A DNA stretch of 64,000 nucleotides from Agrostemma githago (taxonomy: Eukaryota; Streptophyta; Magnoliopsida; Caryophyllales; Caryophyllaceae): assembly GCA_958450325.1 (NCBI GenBank), contig OY288259.1, positions 28,638,734-28,702,733 of the forward strand, in the 5' to 3' direction. Positions 1 through 10,410 of the stretch are shown here, piece by piece; the first letter of the stretch is position 1; every line of letters starts with the position of its first letter. The notes beneath the pieces were generated by a model. It ran no database searches. It had not been told where the DNA came from and was given only the letters and a program-made list of their open reading frames with translations. The position numbers and the translations under genes were made by a program.

Positions 1-1109
1 CAAGATTATAACCCCGTGTTGAATTTATATTAACCTCAAGTGAAGTTGCATAGTACTTCTTGACGAAGTTACATTAACTTCAAATAAGGTTATGTTAACC
101 TCAACCCTAACCTCAACCACCGGGTGATGGTAGGTTGAGTCATCATTGAATCTAGGGTTTGAAACCCTAAAAGCATCGATGAAACACCCTAGCATCTCCA
201 CCAAGGGAGGCCACGGTCGGTTCATGCGCGTCCTAGAATTCTCTCACGAAACGACTCACAACTTTATAATTCGCACAAAACGGTAATTAACGTCTTAACG
301 GTAAAATTAACGATATAATTAAATCGTGCAATTATCAGTGAAATAATAAACGTGCATAATAATACCACACAACATCCAATATCATATTATACATTCATTC
401 ATCATATTAATGGCATTCACATATCATAAACACGATTAAAAGACACATCTAGTTACCTTGAAGCGTGCTAACTCTCGATCTCGTCTTCTATGACGTAAAT
501 ATCCTCACCCGGACCCGTCTCCACGCCTAGACCACCATCAATCACGTGCCAAACACCAAAAGAAAACCCTAATCAAACACTACTAAAAGAACTACGAAAA
601 ACTAGCGCAAAAGAAGCAAAACTTACGAAACAATGCAAAGGATTGCGCTAGGATCGATTAGGATTCGAAAGGGATGAAGATCTATACTTGAATGAGTGTT
701 AGGAGGCACGAAATAAGGATGAGGAAGAGGGTTGTGTCGTGGCTTAGGAGGAGGAGGAGAAAGGAGAGGGTGAAACCTAGTTTTAGGGTTTGCAAATGAG
801 AATAAGAGGTGGAAATCTTCATACTAATCACCTATATATAGGGAAAAGTCATGGGTAAAGTTAACTTGGGCCCAAATCCCAATGCTCCCTCATCAAACCA
901 TACATGGGAAGCAAGGATGGGTTAGTCTTGGCCCAAAATCCAAGCTAAACCGACAAAAGGTTACAAGGATGCGGTTTTCGGACAATTAAACCGGGAAAGG
1001 AAATATCCGAATAGAAAAATTAGAGGTATTGAATTAAATAAATAATTTCGGATATTAAAATATATGAAATGGAATAAAATAATTATGTCCGAAAATTCGG
1101 GGTGTTACA
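1..1109 (-). repeat. 3' LTR of element A (partial)
   Basis: This stretch is nearly identical to the promoter-side 1109 bp of the right LTR. It ends at GGTGTTACA, which is TGTAACACC in element sense. It contains the U3 region and a TATA box (833-840) but not the hairpin arrays, which fall before the window start. The small ORF at 25-225 also occurs in the other LTR and has no recognisable domain. Confidence 0.9.
833..840 (-). promoter_or_regulatory. TATA box of element A 3' LTR
   Basis: TATATATA lies about 270 bp into the LTR in element sense, with the same motif in the other LTR. It is the best TATA candidate in the U3. It implies transcription leftwards, starting roughly 30 bp further on, which would place most of the LTR within the transcript. 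Confidence 0.55.
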
Positions 1110-1127
1110 ATCCAACCCCCTAAAAAG
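1110..1127 (-). other. Polypurine tract of element A
   Basis: On the minus strand a purine run AGGGGGTTGGA lies directly before the TGTAACACC start of the 3' LTR. This is the usual place for the plus-strand DNA primer. An identical copy is at 8379-8396 beside the other LTR. Confidence 0.75.
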
Positions 1128-1161
1128 AAGTTTCGTCCTCGAAACTGGAAGGATGATTACC

Positions 1162-4100
1162 TCAATCAAAGAGATGCGGATGCTTCTCCCGCATAGACGC
1201 CTCGGTCTCCCAAGTTTCCTCTTCGAACCTCTGGTTCCTCCAGAGAACTCGCACCAAGGGAACTACCTTATTCCTCAGAATTTTATCTTTCCTATCCAAG
1301 ATACGGACTGGACGTTCCTCATACGTCAAATTCGGCTCGAGCCCAATCACATCTGCTTCCAATACATGGGAAGGGTCACTGCGATAACGTCTCAACTGAG
1401 ACACATGAAACACATCATGAACCTTCGACAGATTCGGAGGTAGGGCCAACCTATAGGCCACCTCGCCAACTCTTTCAAGTACCTCGTAGGGGCCAATGTA
1501 CTTAGGGCTTAGCTTGCCCTTGATTCCAAATCTCTTAACGCCCTTCATTGGAGATACCTTAAGAAGAACCTTATCCCCGACTTCGAACTCGATTGGTCTA
1601 CGTCGTAAATTTGCATACGACTTCTGACGGTCCTGGGCAGCCTGCAATTTCTCACGAATCAACCTCACTTGCTCCATTGATTCCTGTAGCATTTCTGGAC
1701 CGACCACAACTGCCTCGCTACTTTCATCCCAACACATCGGGCTACGACACTTTCTCCCATACAGAGACTCAAAGGGAGCCATCTGGATACTGGCATGATA
1801 ACTGTTATTGTAGGAGAACTCCACCAAAGGTAAACTCTTCTCCCAGCTTACCTGGAACTCCAAGGCCCATGCTCGCAACATATCCTCAAGTGTCTGGATC
1901 TTCCTTTCAGTTTGACCATCAGTAGCTGCATGAAATGCTATACTCATCTTCAACTCACTTCCTAAGGCTTCTTGTAACTTCCTCCAAAATTGAGAACAGA
2001 ACCTCGGGTCACGATCTGAGATGATGTCTTTAGGAACTCCATGCAAACGAATGATCTCTCTCTGATAGGCATTTGCAAGCTCATCGAGACTCCAAGTCTC
2101 CTTCATTGGGATGAAGTGGGCAACCTTTGTCAACCGATCCACAACAACCCAAATAACATTCATGCCCCTCTGCGTTCTCGATAGCCCCATTAAAAAGTCC
2201 ATCGAAATAGAATCCCATTTCCAGGCGGGGATCTCAAGAGGTTGCAACAAACCTCCAGGTCTCATGTGATCGAACTTAACCTTTTGGCACACTAGGCAAC
2301 GACTGACGAACTTGGCGATCTCTTTTTTCATACCAGACCACCAAAATCGTAGCTTCAAATCCTTGTACATCTTGTCACTTCCAGGATGTACGGAATACGG
2401 AGTACTGTGAGCTTCCTTGAGAATCTTACCCTTCCAGATTTCACAGTTCGGGATGCACCATCTTCCGTGGAACTTCAAACCACCATCGGCTCCAACCTCA
2501 AAACCCTCAGTACGACGCTCTCCCAAAGCAACCCGAACGTCTTCAAGGAAGTCATCTTCTCGTTGCTTAGCTCGGATCTCATGGAAGAACTCTGGCTCAG
2601 CAACCATCGCGCCCAAGTTTAAGGAACCCGACGAAACTACTTCAAGATTCAACTTCTGGAACTCTCGAACTAGATCATCAGGTAACACCCTCATGGCATG
2701 ACAAGTCTTGCGGCTCAAAGCATCTGCGACCACATTAGCCTTACCCTCATGATACAGAAGCTCGACTTTATAGTCATTGATCAGCTCTATCCAACGCCTT
2801 TGCCTCATGTTGAGATCTTTCTGCGTGAAGATATACTTCAACCTCTTATGGTCGGTGTAAATGTTGCAAAAAATACCATACAAGAAGTGTCTCCACAACT
2901 TCGGCGCGAACACCACAGCAGCTAACTCCAGATCGTGAGTTGGATAGTTCACCTCGTGAACCTTTAACTGTCTCGAAGCATAGGCAATCACTTTCCCCTT
3001 CTGCATTAAAACACAACCCAATCCAGACTTTGATGCATCACAATACACATCGAATCCAACACCCTCCTCGGGAAGTGTAAGCACTGGAGCAGTAGTTAAC
3101 CGCCTCTTCAACTCCTGGAAAGCAGCCTCACAAGCTTCAGTCCAAAGGAACTTGGACTCCTTCTTCATCAACTGAGTTAATGGCCTTGCTATCCTTGAGA
3201 AATCATTGACGAAGCGGCGATAATATCCAGCGAGACCAAGGAAACTGCGGATCTCGTTGACATTCTTTGGACTCTGCCAATCAACCACGGCTTGAATCTT
3301 AGTCGGATCAACCATAACTCCTTTACCAGAAATCACATGACCTAAGAAGGTCACTTCTCTTAACCAAAACTCACACTTCGAGAACTTTGCGCACCATTTC
3401 TGCTTTCGGAGAGTCTCCAAGATGATGCGGAGGTGACCCTCATGTTCTTGATTATCCCTTGAGTAAATGAGTATATCATCTATGAACACCACAACGCACT
3501 TATCCAAATACTCACTAAAAGTACGGTTCATCTGATCCATGAACACCGCAGGTGCATTCGTCAAACCAAATGGCATAACCACAAATTCATAGTGACCATA
3601 CCTCGAACGAAAAGCAGTTTTTGGAATGTCATCCTTTCTCACTGGGATCTGATGATACCCTGACCTCAGGTCAATCTTAGAGAACACACTAGCTCCTCAA
3701 ATTTGATCAAACAAATCTTCAATCCTTGGCAGTGGGTACTTGTTCTTGATTGTAACCTTGTTCAATTCTCGATAGTCAATGCACAACCTCATGCTACCAT
3801 GTTTCTTGCGAACGAACAAGACTGGGGCACCCCAAGGAGAAGCACTCGGCCTTATAAAGCCCTTTTCGATCATCTCCTCAAGTTGCTTCTTTAGCTCTTG
3901 TAACTCAGCTGGTGCCATACGATATGGAGCCTTAGAAATTGGACCTGTACCAGGCAACAGATCGATAGAGAACTCAACATCTCGCTCAGGTGGGATACCC
4001 GGAAGACCTTCTGGGAAGACATCAGCATACTCCCTAACCACTGGAATATCCTCTAACTTCTGCTCTTTAGACACATCACGGATACTACACAAGTAGATCT

Positions 4101-5541
4101 GATGGCCTTTCCTACCCATGCTGACCATCTTCATCGCAGACACCCAACGAATAGTGGGTCTAGTCTTGACACCCTTATACGAAAGCCTTGCACCGTCTGG
4201 ACTCTTGAACACAATCTTCTGGTCGCGACACTGAAATCTTGCATCATAACGAGCCAACCAATCCATGCCCAAAATGATGTCGAAATCAGCTAGCTGGAAG
4301 CTGATCAAATCAGCCGAAAGGGATACCCCCATAATGGAGATCGGGATGTCCTTGAAGAGAATATTACAAGGAACTGTCTCACCCGTGGGAGTGGAAATAA
4401 GAGTATTCACGGATGATGATGATGAAATAAGTCCAGCTCGGACGGAAAAAGATTCAGACACAAAGGACATCGATGCACCCGTATCAAAAAGAACAAAAGC
4501 AGGGAAAGAGTGAACTAGGAAGGTACCCGTAATCACATCTGGATTAGCCTCAGCCTCTGCACGGGTCATTACGAACACTCGGCCTTTCTTCGGGGCTTCT
4601 TCCTTTTGCTTCTGAGGACAATCGTAGGACTTGTGATCGGGAGACTTGCAAATAAAACAGACGATCGGATTCCCGTCACAATACTTGCCCGGATGGTACG
4701 GCTTCTTGCACTTGTAGCACGTCCAATCACTCTTGGACTGGCCCGACACCAGTTTGCCGGATGTCTTAGCCTCAAACTTTTGCTTCTTCTTTGAAGGTTG
4801 GTAAGATGCTGATGAAACATAAGGCTTCCTGGAATAACCCCCGGACTTCACGCGGTCCTCAGACTCAACAGCCATCACCGAGCCATAGATGCTTAAAGCA
4901 CGGTCATAAGCTTGTTGGAAAGAAGTAGACGGGATCCCCGACATAGCTGCTCGGACTCTGGGAGCCATATTCTTCTCATAGCGACGAGTCTTAGAGGCCT
5001 CATCCATGGCGACCAATGTGACGAAGCGGGATAACTTCAGGAACTTGTTGGTGTATTCCTCGACGGTCATCACGCCTTGCTCCAAGCGAAGGAACTCCTG
5101 TTCTTTTTGCCACCTCAGTTCCACCGGATAGAACCTCTTGGTTAGAGCCTCAGTGAAGTTTTGCCATCCGAATTCAGCCTGTGCTTGCATATCAACCCTA
5201 GCTACGGCCCACCAGGTGTCAGCCTCTTCCTTCAAGTAATAAGAAGCCACGTTCACCTTCTGTGCGTCCGGACATTCCGTAGCCAGGAACAACTTCTCCA
5301 TTTCTCGTATCCATGCCTCCAAGGCGACAGGGTCAGTAATACCCTCGAAGATGGGAGGACGATGTCGAGCAAATCTGTCGAACACCGACTGGTTGTTGCG
5401 CGGCTGATTGTTGAGCTGGTTGTTGGCGTTGTTGACATGAGTGGCCAAACCTTCAGCCATGGTTGCCAACGCTTCCTCAATACGTCTGAGGCGAGCGGCC
5501 TCCTGATCATTGTTGTTCCCATTGCGTACCATCTGCAACAA
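1162..5541 (-). pseudogene. Chromovirus gag-pol polyprotein, interrupted by one TGA
   Basis: A 1459-position reading frame is broken only by TGA at 3697-3699, which replaces an expected Arg (CGA) between the RT motifs DLFDQ and FSKIDLRSGYHQ. Domains in order: Gag (about residues 1-260); two CCHC zinc knuckles of form CX2CX4HX4C (from about residue 273); aspartic protease with DTGA (about 351); reverse transcriptase with FIDD (about 685); RNase H; integrase with an HHCC-type zinc region and catalytic DDE motifs (SDRDPRF, TDGQTE); and a C-terminal chromodomain-like segment (about 1400-1459). Gag and Pol share one frame, as in Tekay elements. The CGA-to-TGA change is a typical methyl-CpG transition. 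With this single lesion the copy should yield Gag-PR and the start of RT only, unless the stop is read through. Confidence 0.9.
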
Positions 5542-5719
5542 CGTACCCTAGGTTATCAAGTGGTTCAAGCCTAGGCACCACTTGCAAGCAACTACTCAAA
5601 TGCTCTTCAATGCCACTAAGGCAAGCAAGTCCTTAATGGTTTCTACCCCCATTTACTCTCACTCATATACTAAGTCAAGTTATTCTTTTAAGGATTAAGC
5701 GAGAGTTGGAAGCGTGTTC
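5542..5719 (-). other. Leader between primer site and gag of element A
   Basis: A short untranslated stretch of 178 bp separates the primer site from the Gag start codon. No reading frame or repeat was seen here. Confidence 0.7.
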
Positions 5720-5731
5720 GCTCTGATACCA
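5720..5731 (-). other. Primer-binding site, initiator-Met tRNA
   Basis: The minus strand reads TGGTATCAGAGC, complementary to the 3' end of plant initiator tRNA-Met, two bases from the LTR edge. This is the standard primer site of chromoviruses and fixes the element's orientation. Confidence 0.9.
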
Positions 5732-6205
5732 ACTGTAAAAACCCGGATTTTCAAAAACTTAAATAATATAAATAGTATGAATAATAGGGTCAAAGGTGGC
5801 GGAAACACCTGACCAAATCTGAATTGTCACTATCTCGACAATTAACTAATACATTATTCGAAGAGTTCAAACTGAAAATTAAAGACATAAAATAAAGGGG
5901 TCTCTCTCTCCACCAGTCTTCCCCAACAACGAAGCAGTCAACAGTATCCTGAAAGACCTGAAAGGGGGGGTCCACAGTCCGTGGGGAGTAACTAGATGCT
6001 CTCGCAGTCGTCTTTACAATAGGATGAAAGCAATTAATAATCAGCAATCAATTAATAATACGGATAAGGAGTACATGAAAGCATTATCATACTCGACCAA
6101 TTAGAATCATACCAATTACTAAGAAATTCAAACATCCAAACCGAACTGATCACACACAGATAACCTTCTTACACTACGTCTAGGGTATAGAGCGAACACC
6201 GGCTC

Positions 6206-6805
6206 GAGTGTATAACTGACACTCTCACCTGCCAGAGCATATAACTGATACTCTGACGGACGGGTCGTATAACAGACTTCCCATCGGTGTGGAGCATATA
6301 ACTGATACTCCACGGTACTATGTATAGCCGTATAACTGACAACTATATGTCTAAGCCTAGCTAGGGCTCTCGATGCAATAACTGTACACCGAACGACACA
6401 CGGGACCCAGAGCGTATAACTGACGTCTCAAGGCACGCCCGAACATAGACCTTCGGCATTTGGCGCTTTTTCATTCCGATTGGTATATAACTGATACCGC
6501 ACGTCATCTATACCACTAGCTTCGTGTAACTGTACAGTATAACTGACTGCACAGGGCTCTTGTGCATAACGTCACAACTCCAATCCTAATACAGTATAAC
6601 CGACTGTACTAAGTGGCAACCCAACCCCAGCATAGTATAACTGACTATACGAGGTAGTAATCAGACTTAGCATAGTGTCACTAGCTATACCAGGGAGAAT
6701 CAAGCCCTAGATAGTGTAACTAACTATACCAAGTATTACTCCACTTCAATATAGTATAACTGACCATACTAGATAACGACCATGTCTCAAACATAGGACA
6801 ATATA
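6206..6805 (-). repeat. Array of hairpins with constant loop ATAACTG (plus strand)
   Basis: About a dozen copies of ATAACTG are each flanked by different but complementary arms. Clear ones: 6206-6224 (GAGTGT/ACACTC), 6233-6255 (8-bp arms), 6289-6313 (9-bp arms), 6482-6498 (GGTAT/ATACC), 6534-6555, 6590-6608 (TACAGT/ACTGTA), 6629-6650, 6711-6727 and 6750-6768. Five stems have one mismatch, and each reads A.C on the plus strand, which is G.U in the minus-strand transcript. Decayed copies lie between. The arms differ in sequence, so this is not a simple tandem repeat. Confidence 0.8.
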
Positions 6806-6962
6806 ACTGACTGAACTATGAAGAACATACATAGAAGTAACCTTTCAGCAATACGTGAACAATAGATAGCACAACTAACTATAACCATAGAGTAAACCTT
6901 GCATATCTAATGCGTAATAGTATTCAAGGTTATGGTTCGCTGACTATAACCTTGTCTACTAA

Positions 6963-7370
6963 GTTGAGGTTGACCTAACCTCAACCATAACCTCGCGGAG
7001 TTACATAACTGCAACAAGATTACGATGCTACGACGATGTTACATTAACCTCAAGTGAAGTGGTGTAGTAACTTCTCAATGAAGGTACATTAACTTCAATC
7101 CAGGTCACATTAACCTCGGCTATAACATTAGCTTCTTGCTAAGGTTACGTTAACCTTAGTTATAACCCTAACTCCATGCTAAGGTTACCTTAACTTTCGC
7201 CTTAACTTTAACTCTAAGTTAAGGTTACCTTAACCTTGACTATAATCTTGCAAAGTTCGGGAACCTCGACAAGATTATAACCCCGTGTTGAAGTTATATT
7301 AACCTCAAGTGAAGTTGCATAGTACTTCTTGACGAAGTTACATTAACTTCAAATAAGGTTATGTTAACCT
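6963..7370 (-). repeat. Second hairpin array, GTTA-NN-TTAAC cores
   Basis: Repeated inverted repeats have stems such as GTTGAGGTT/AACCTCAAC (6963-6985), TAAGGTT/AACCTTA (7139-7157), AAGGTT/AACCTT (about 7219-7235) and GAAGTT/AACTTC (7334-7350). Most have short loops of about 5 nt. Stems change together on both sides. The array sits in the same transcribed part of the LTR as the ATAACTG array. The outer part is also present at positions 1-100 in the left LTR. Confidence 0.7.
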
Positions 7371-8101
7371 CAACCCTAACCTCAACCACCGGGTGATGGT
7401 AGGTTGAGTCATCATTGAATCTAGGGTTTGAAACCCTAAAAGCATCGATGAAACACCCTAGCATCTCCACCAAGGGAGGCCACGGTCGGTTCATGCGCGT
7501 CCTAGAATTCTCTCACGAAACGACTCACAACTTTATAATTCGCACAAAACGGTAATTAACGTCTTAACGGTAAAATTAACGATATAATTAAATCGTGCAA
7601 TTATCAGCGAAATAATAAACGTGCATAATAATACCACACAACATCCAATATCATATTATACATTCATTCATCATATTAATGGCATTCACATATCATAAAC
7701 ACGATTAAAAGACACATCTAGTTACCTTGAAGCGTGCTAACTCTCGATCTCGTCTTCTATGACGTAAATATCCTCACCCGGACCCGTCTCCACGCCTAGA
7801 CCACCATCAATCACGTGCCAAACACCAAAAGAAAACCCTAATCAAACACTACTAAAAGAACTACGAAAAACTAGCGCAAAAGAAGCAAAACTTACGAAAC
7901 AATGCAAAGGATTGCGCTAGGATCGATTAGGATTCGAAAGGGATGAAGATCTATACTTGAATGAGTGTTAGGAGGCACGAAATAAGGAGGAGGAGGAGGG
8001 TTGTGTCGTGGCTTAGGAGGAGGAGGAGAAAGGAGAGGGTGAAACCTAGTTTTAGGGTTTGCAAATGAGAATAAGAGGTGGAAATCTCCATACTAATCAC
8101 C

Positions 8102-8109
8102 TATATATA
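8102..8109 (-). promoter_or_regulatory. TATA box of element A 5' LTR
   Basis: TATATATA at the same LTR position as 833-840. It is about 270 bp from the LTR start in element sense. Confidence 0.55.
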
Positions 8110-8378
8110 GGGAAAAGTCATGGGTAAAGCTAACTTGGGCCCAAATCCCAATGCTCCCTCATCAAACCATACATGGGAAGCAAGGATGGGTTAGTCTTGG
8201 CCCAAAATCCAAGCTAAACCGACAAAAGGTTACAAGGATGCGGTTTTCGGACAATTAAACCGGGAAAGGAAATATCCGAATAGAAAAATTAGAGGTATTG
8301 AATTAAATAAATAATTTCGGATATTAAAATATATGAAATGGAATAAAATAATTATGTCCGAAAATTCGGGGTGTTACA

Positions 8379-8556
8379 ATCCAACCCCCTAAAAAGAAGT
8401 TTCGTCCTCGAAACTGGAAGGATGATTACCTCAATCAAAGAGATGCGGATGCTTCTCCCGCATAGACGCCTCGGTCTCCCAAGTTTCCTCTTCGAACCTC
8501 TGGTTCCTCCAGAGAACTCGCACCAAGAGAACTACCTTATTCCTCAGAATTTTATT
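8379..8556 (-). mobile_element. Fragment of a second element A internal region
   Basis: After the right LTR the sequence continues with a copy of 1110-1287: polypurine tract, then the C-terminal end of Pol, with only one or two differences. It stops abruptly at about 8556, where Tat LTR sequence begins. The 5' LTR of element A therefore also served as a 3' LTR for another unit, as in a tandem LTR-internal-LTR-internal arrangement made by unequal recombination. Confidence 0.85.
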
Positions 8557-9172
8557 TCAAACCGTTATTACCGTTACAAACTTGTTTGTTCATGTCTTCT
8601 TGATGTATTTTTCCGTTATTTGTTTTACTGTAAACGAATCTTGCATGCTAAATACAACTTTGACGTTAATTTTAGATGCATTAAATCGACATAGCAATTT
8701 ATTCTAATTCTCACATGTTTATTCAAAATACTCTTTGCATAACATCTCATCGTATTATTAACGCGCGTATTCAAAAGTCAAGTGATATCTTAGTAGAAGC
8801 CGCTATGTGCGGGCAGGGTTGGGTGTTCTTTGTGAACTTCCCAACACGTACCCTCACCCCTTACTCAGAACCATGGTTTCCGGATATCCGAACCCATTGG
8901 CACAAGTCATTCAATACACGATATCCGATAATGTCGGTATCGGTATCAAATGCAAAGGGACGAACCCCATAAACTCTGACATCCGAATGGGCCATACTTT
9001 GTGCATGGCCCAGTAAGATATAGAGTGGGTTCGAACGGGCCCGAACTCCCACAAAGTTCGGTGGCGACTCCACTTCGATTTAAATTTCAATTCGATCCAT
9101 CTCACATGAGATTCATTCGCCTCACCAAACCCGCGCGTGGCCGCGTCGGGGTGGACTTATGTCATGTCCACA
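8557..9172 (+). repeat. Tat LTR, 3' part only
   Basis: Similar to 11610-12241 and to the last 600 bp of the other Tat LTRs, ending CATGTCCACA. The first 1.5-2 kb of the LTR is missing. Confidence 0.8.
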
Positions 9173-9175
9173 ATT

Positions 9176-9193
9176 TGGCGACTCCGCTGGGGA
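9176..9193 (+). other. Primer-binding site, tRNA-Arg
   Basis: TGGCGACTCCGCTGGGGA, three bases after the LTR end. It is complementary to the 3' end of plant tRNA-Arg and typical of Tat/Ogre elements. Confidence 0.85.
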
Positions 9194-10410
9194 TAACTGT
9201 TGCGTGACTTACCATCGGCATCCCCAGGGTGAGACTCGAATAGAAATTGTTTGACTAGTACAATATGCGTTTTAGTTTTACGGTTCATGCATAACCCCAT
9301 TTTTACCCGGGCCGGTACTGGCGACTGACGTCCCACTATACCGTGATATACTCCAACATGGATATGTCAAAGGTGTCCATGGCTAATTCGTATGGGTTTT
9401 GCGGCATGTTCTAAGCTCAACTCGACTTAGGAAGTCCGTCCCGATTCTCGGAAAGGCCATGTACATTGGTATATACCCTAACTTGACCGACCGAGACGTA
9501 GTGTAAAGCATACATGGTGTCGTCATAATGCTTGCGTGACTACCTGCTACTTGGTTTCCGTGTCGCTTTCAAAAACATCATTTCAAAAAATGCATTTTTT
9601 TAAAAATATTCAATTTTCAAGAACTCGGAAAGCTGCCGAAATTTAGACTTAAGATTTGACTCAAAACAAGCCTATTTTCTAGCCGGCATGCTGTCCATTT
9701 CAATATTCAAATTTTCGATCACTATTCGATTTATCGAAATTTCAAAATTCTATTTCAATTTCCAAATCTTCGAGGTTCCATATCAATTTTCAAATCTTCG
9801 GGATCCCGTTTTCATTTTTTCAAGTTTTTGGAAATTTATTTCCAATATTCAAAATTTCAAAAATTCAACTTTTAAAAAAACCCGGAAAGCTACCGAATTT
9901 AGGACTTATGATTTTACTCAAAATAGCCTATTTTTAGCCGGTATGCTGCCCATTTCAAAATTCAAAAATATTTTCAAACCTTCAAAATCGCAGCCCGATG
10001 TCGCTTTTCCGATTTTCGAAAAATCAGGCTATCCACCGGTTTTCTCGGATTTTTTCTAAAAATTTCCTTTTCAAAACTTTCCTCTTCTTAGGACTTCCCG
10101 TATTTAGCAGTGTCGAGTCGTGTCATAAGTCGTCGGAGGTCTCTAGCGTCGAAACTTCGTCGATCTTACATCACGGGTTTCCTCCCTATCCCAGTCCACC
10201 TTATTTGACTAAGGCAAGGCTAACCAACGTAGGGCATACCCCTACCAAGGAAAGCCCGTTTACACACTCGAGTCCAAACTAGAAAGTCCCGCGCGACCTT
10301 TCCCTCTAGCAGGACGGTCCCTACGACCTTTCCTAAGGGAATTTCGCCCATCTTTCGATCCGTTAGTCGAGTCATCCCAATTCGAGAATCCTTTAGCTTA
10401 AGGGTCTACG
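9194..10410 (+). other. Tat leader remnant
   Basis: Untranslated 5' leader homologous to the leaders of the 14905 and 26043 elements. It includes phrases such as the LTR-distal AGGAAGTCC block and runs of TTTCAAAATTC. Short open frames here (9688-10282) come from low-complexity TTTCAAA repeats and are not genes. Confidence 0.7.

Larger units (their letters stand above)
1..8378 (-). mobile_element. Tekay/Del-like chromovirus (element A), left LTR truncated by window
   Basis: A Ty3/gypsy LTR retrotransposon read right to left: 5' LTR 5734-8378, primer site, gag-pol 5541-1162, polypurine tract, 3' LTR 1109-1. The left LTR matches 7270-8378 base for base with a constant offset of 7269. I counted about six differences in 1109 bp, so the insertion is young. 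LTR ends are TG...CA. The C-terminal chromodomain-like tail of Pol and the initiator-Met primer site fit the Tekay/Del clade of chromoviruses. The far end of the left LTR and its target-site duplication lie outside the window, so the insertion cannot be fully delimited. Confidence 0.9.
5734..8378 (-). repeat. 5' LTR of element A
   Basis: The 2645-bp LTR is bounded by TGTAAAAACCC on the left and GGTGTTACA on the right (TG...CA in element sense). The TATA box is at 8102-8109, so the predicted transcript start is near 8080. About 2.3 kb of the LTR would then lie downstream of the start and be present in the RNA leader. That transcribed part contains the two hairpin arrays at 6206-6805 and 6963-7370. 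Confidence 0.9.

Noticed and set aside
25..225. 66-codon minus-strand ORF, repeated at 7294-7494
   Set aside because: It is open in both LTRs only because the LTRs are nearly identical. It has no domain and overlaps the hairpin-rich stretch.
6206..6805. Simple tandem satellite explanation for the ATAACTG repeats
   Set aside because: Only the loop is constant; spacing is uneven and the arms change in complementary pairs, which a plain satellite would not do.
9688..10282. Plus-strand ORFs in the Tat leader (also 17523-18291)
   Set aside because: Phe/Ser-rich translations come from TTTCAAA-type low-complexity sequence; reading frames are not conserved between leaders.
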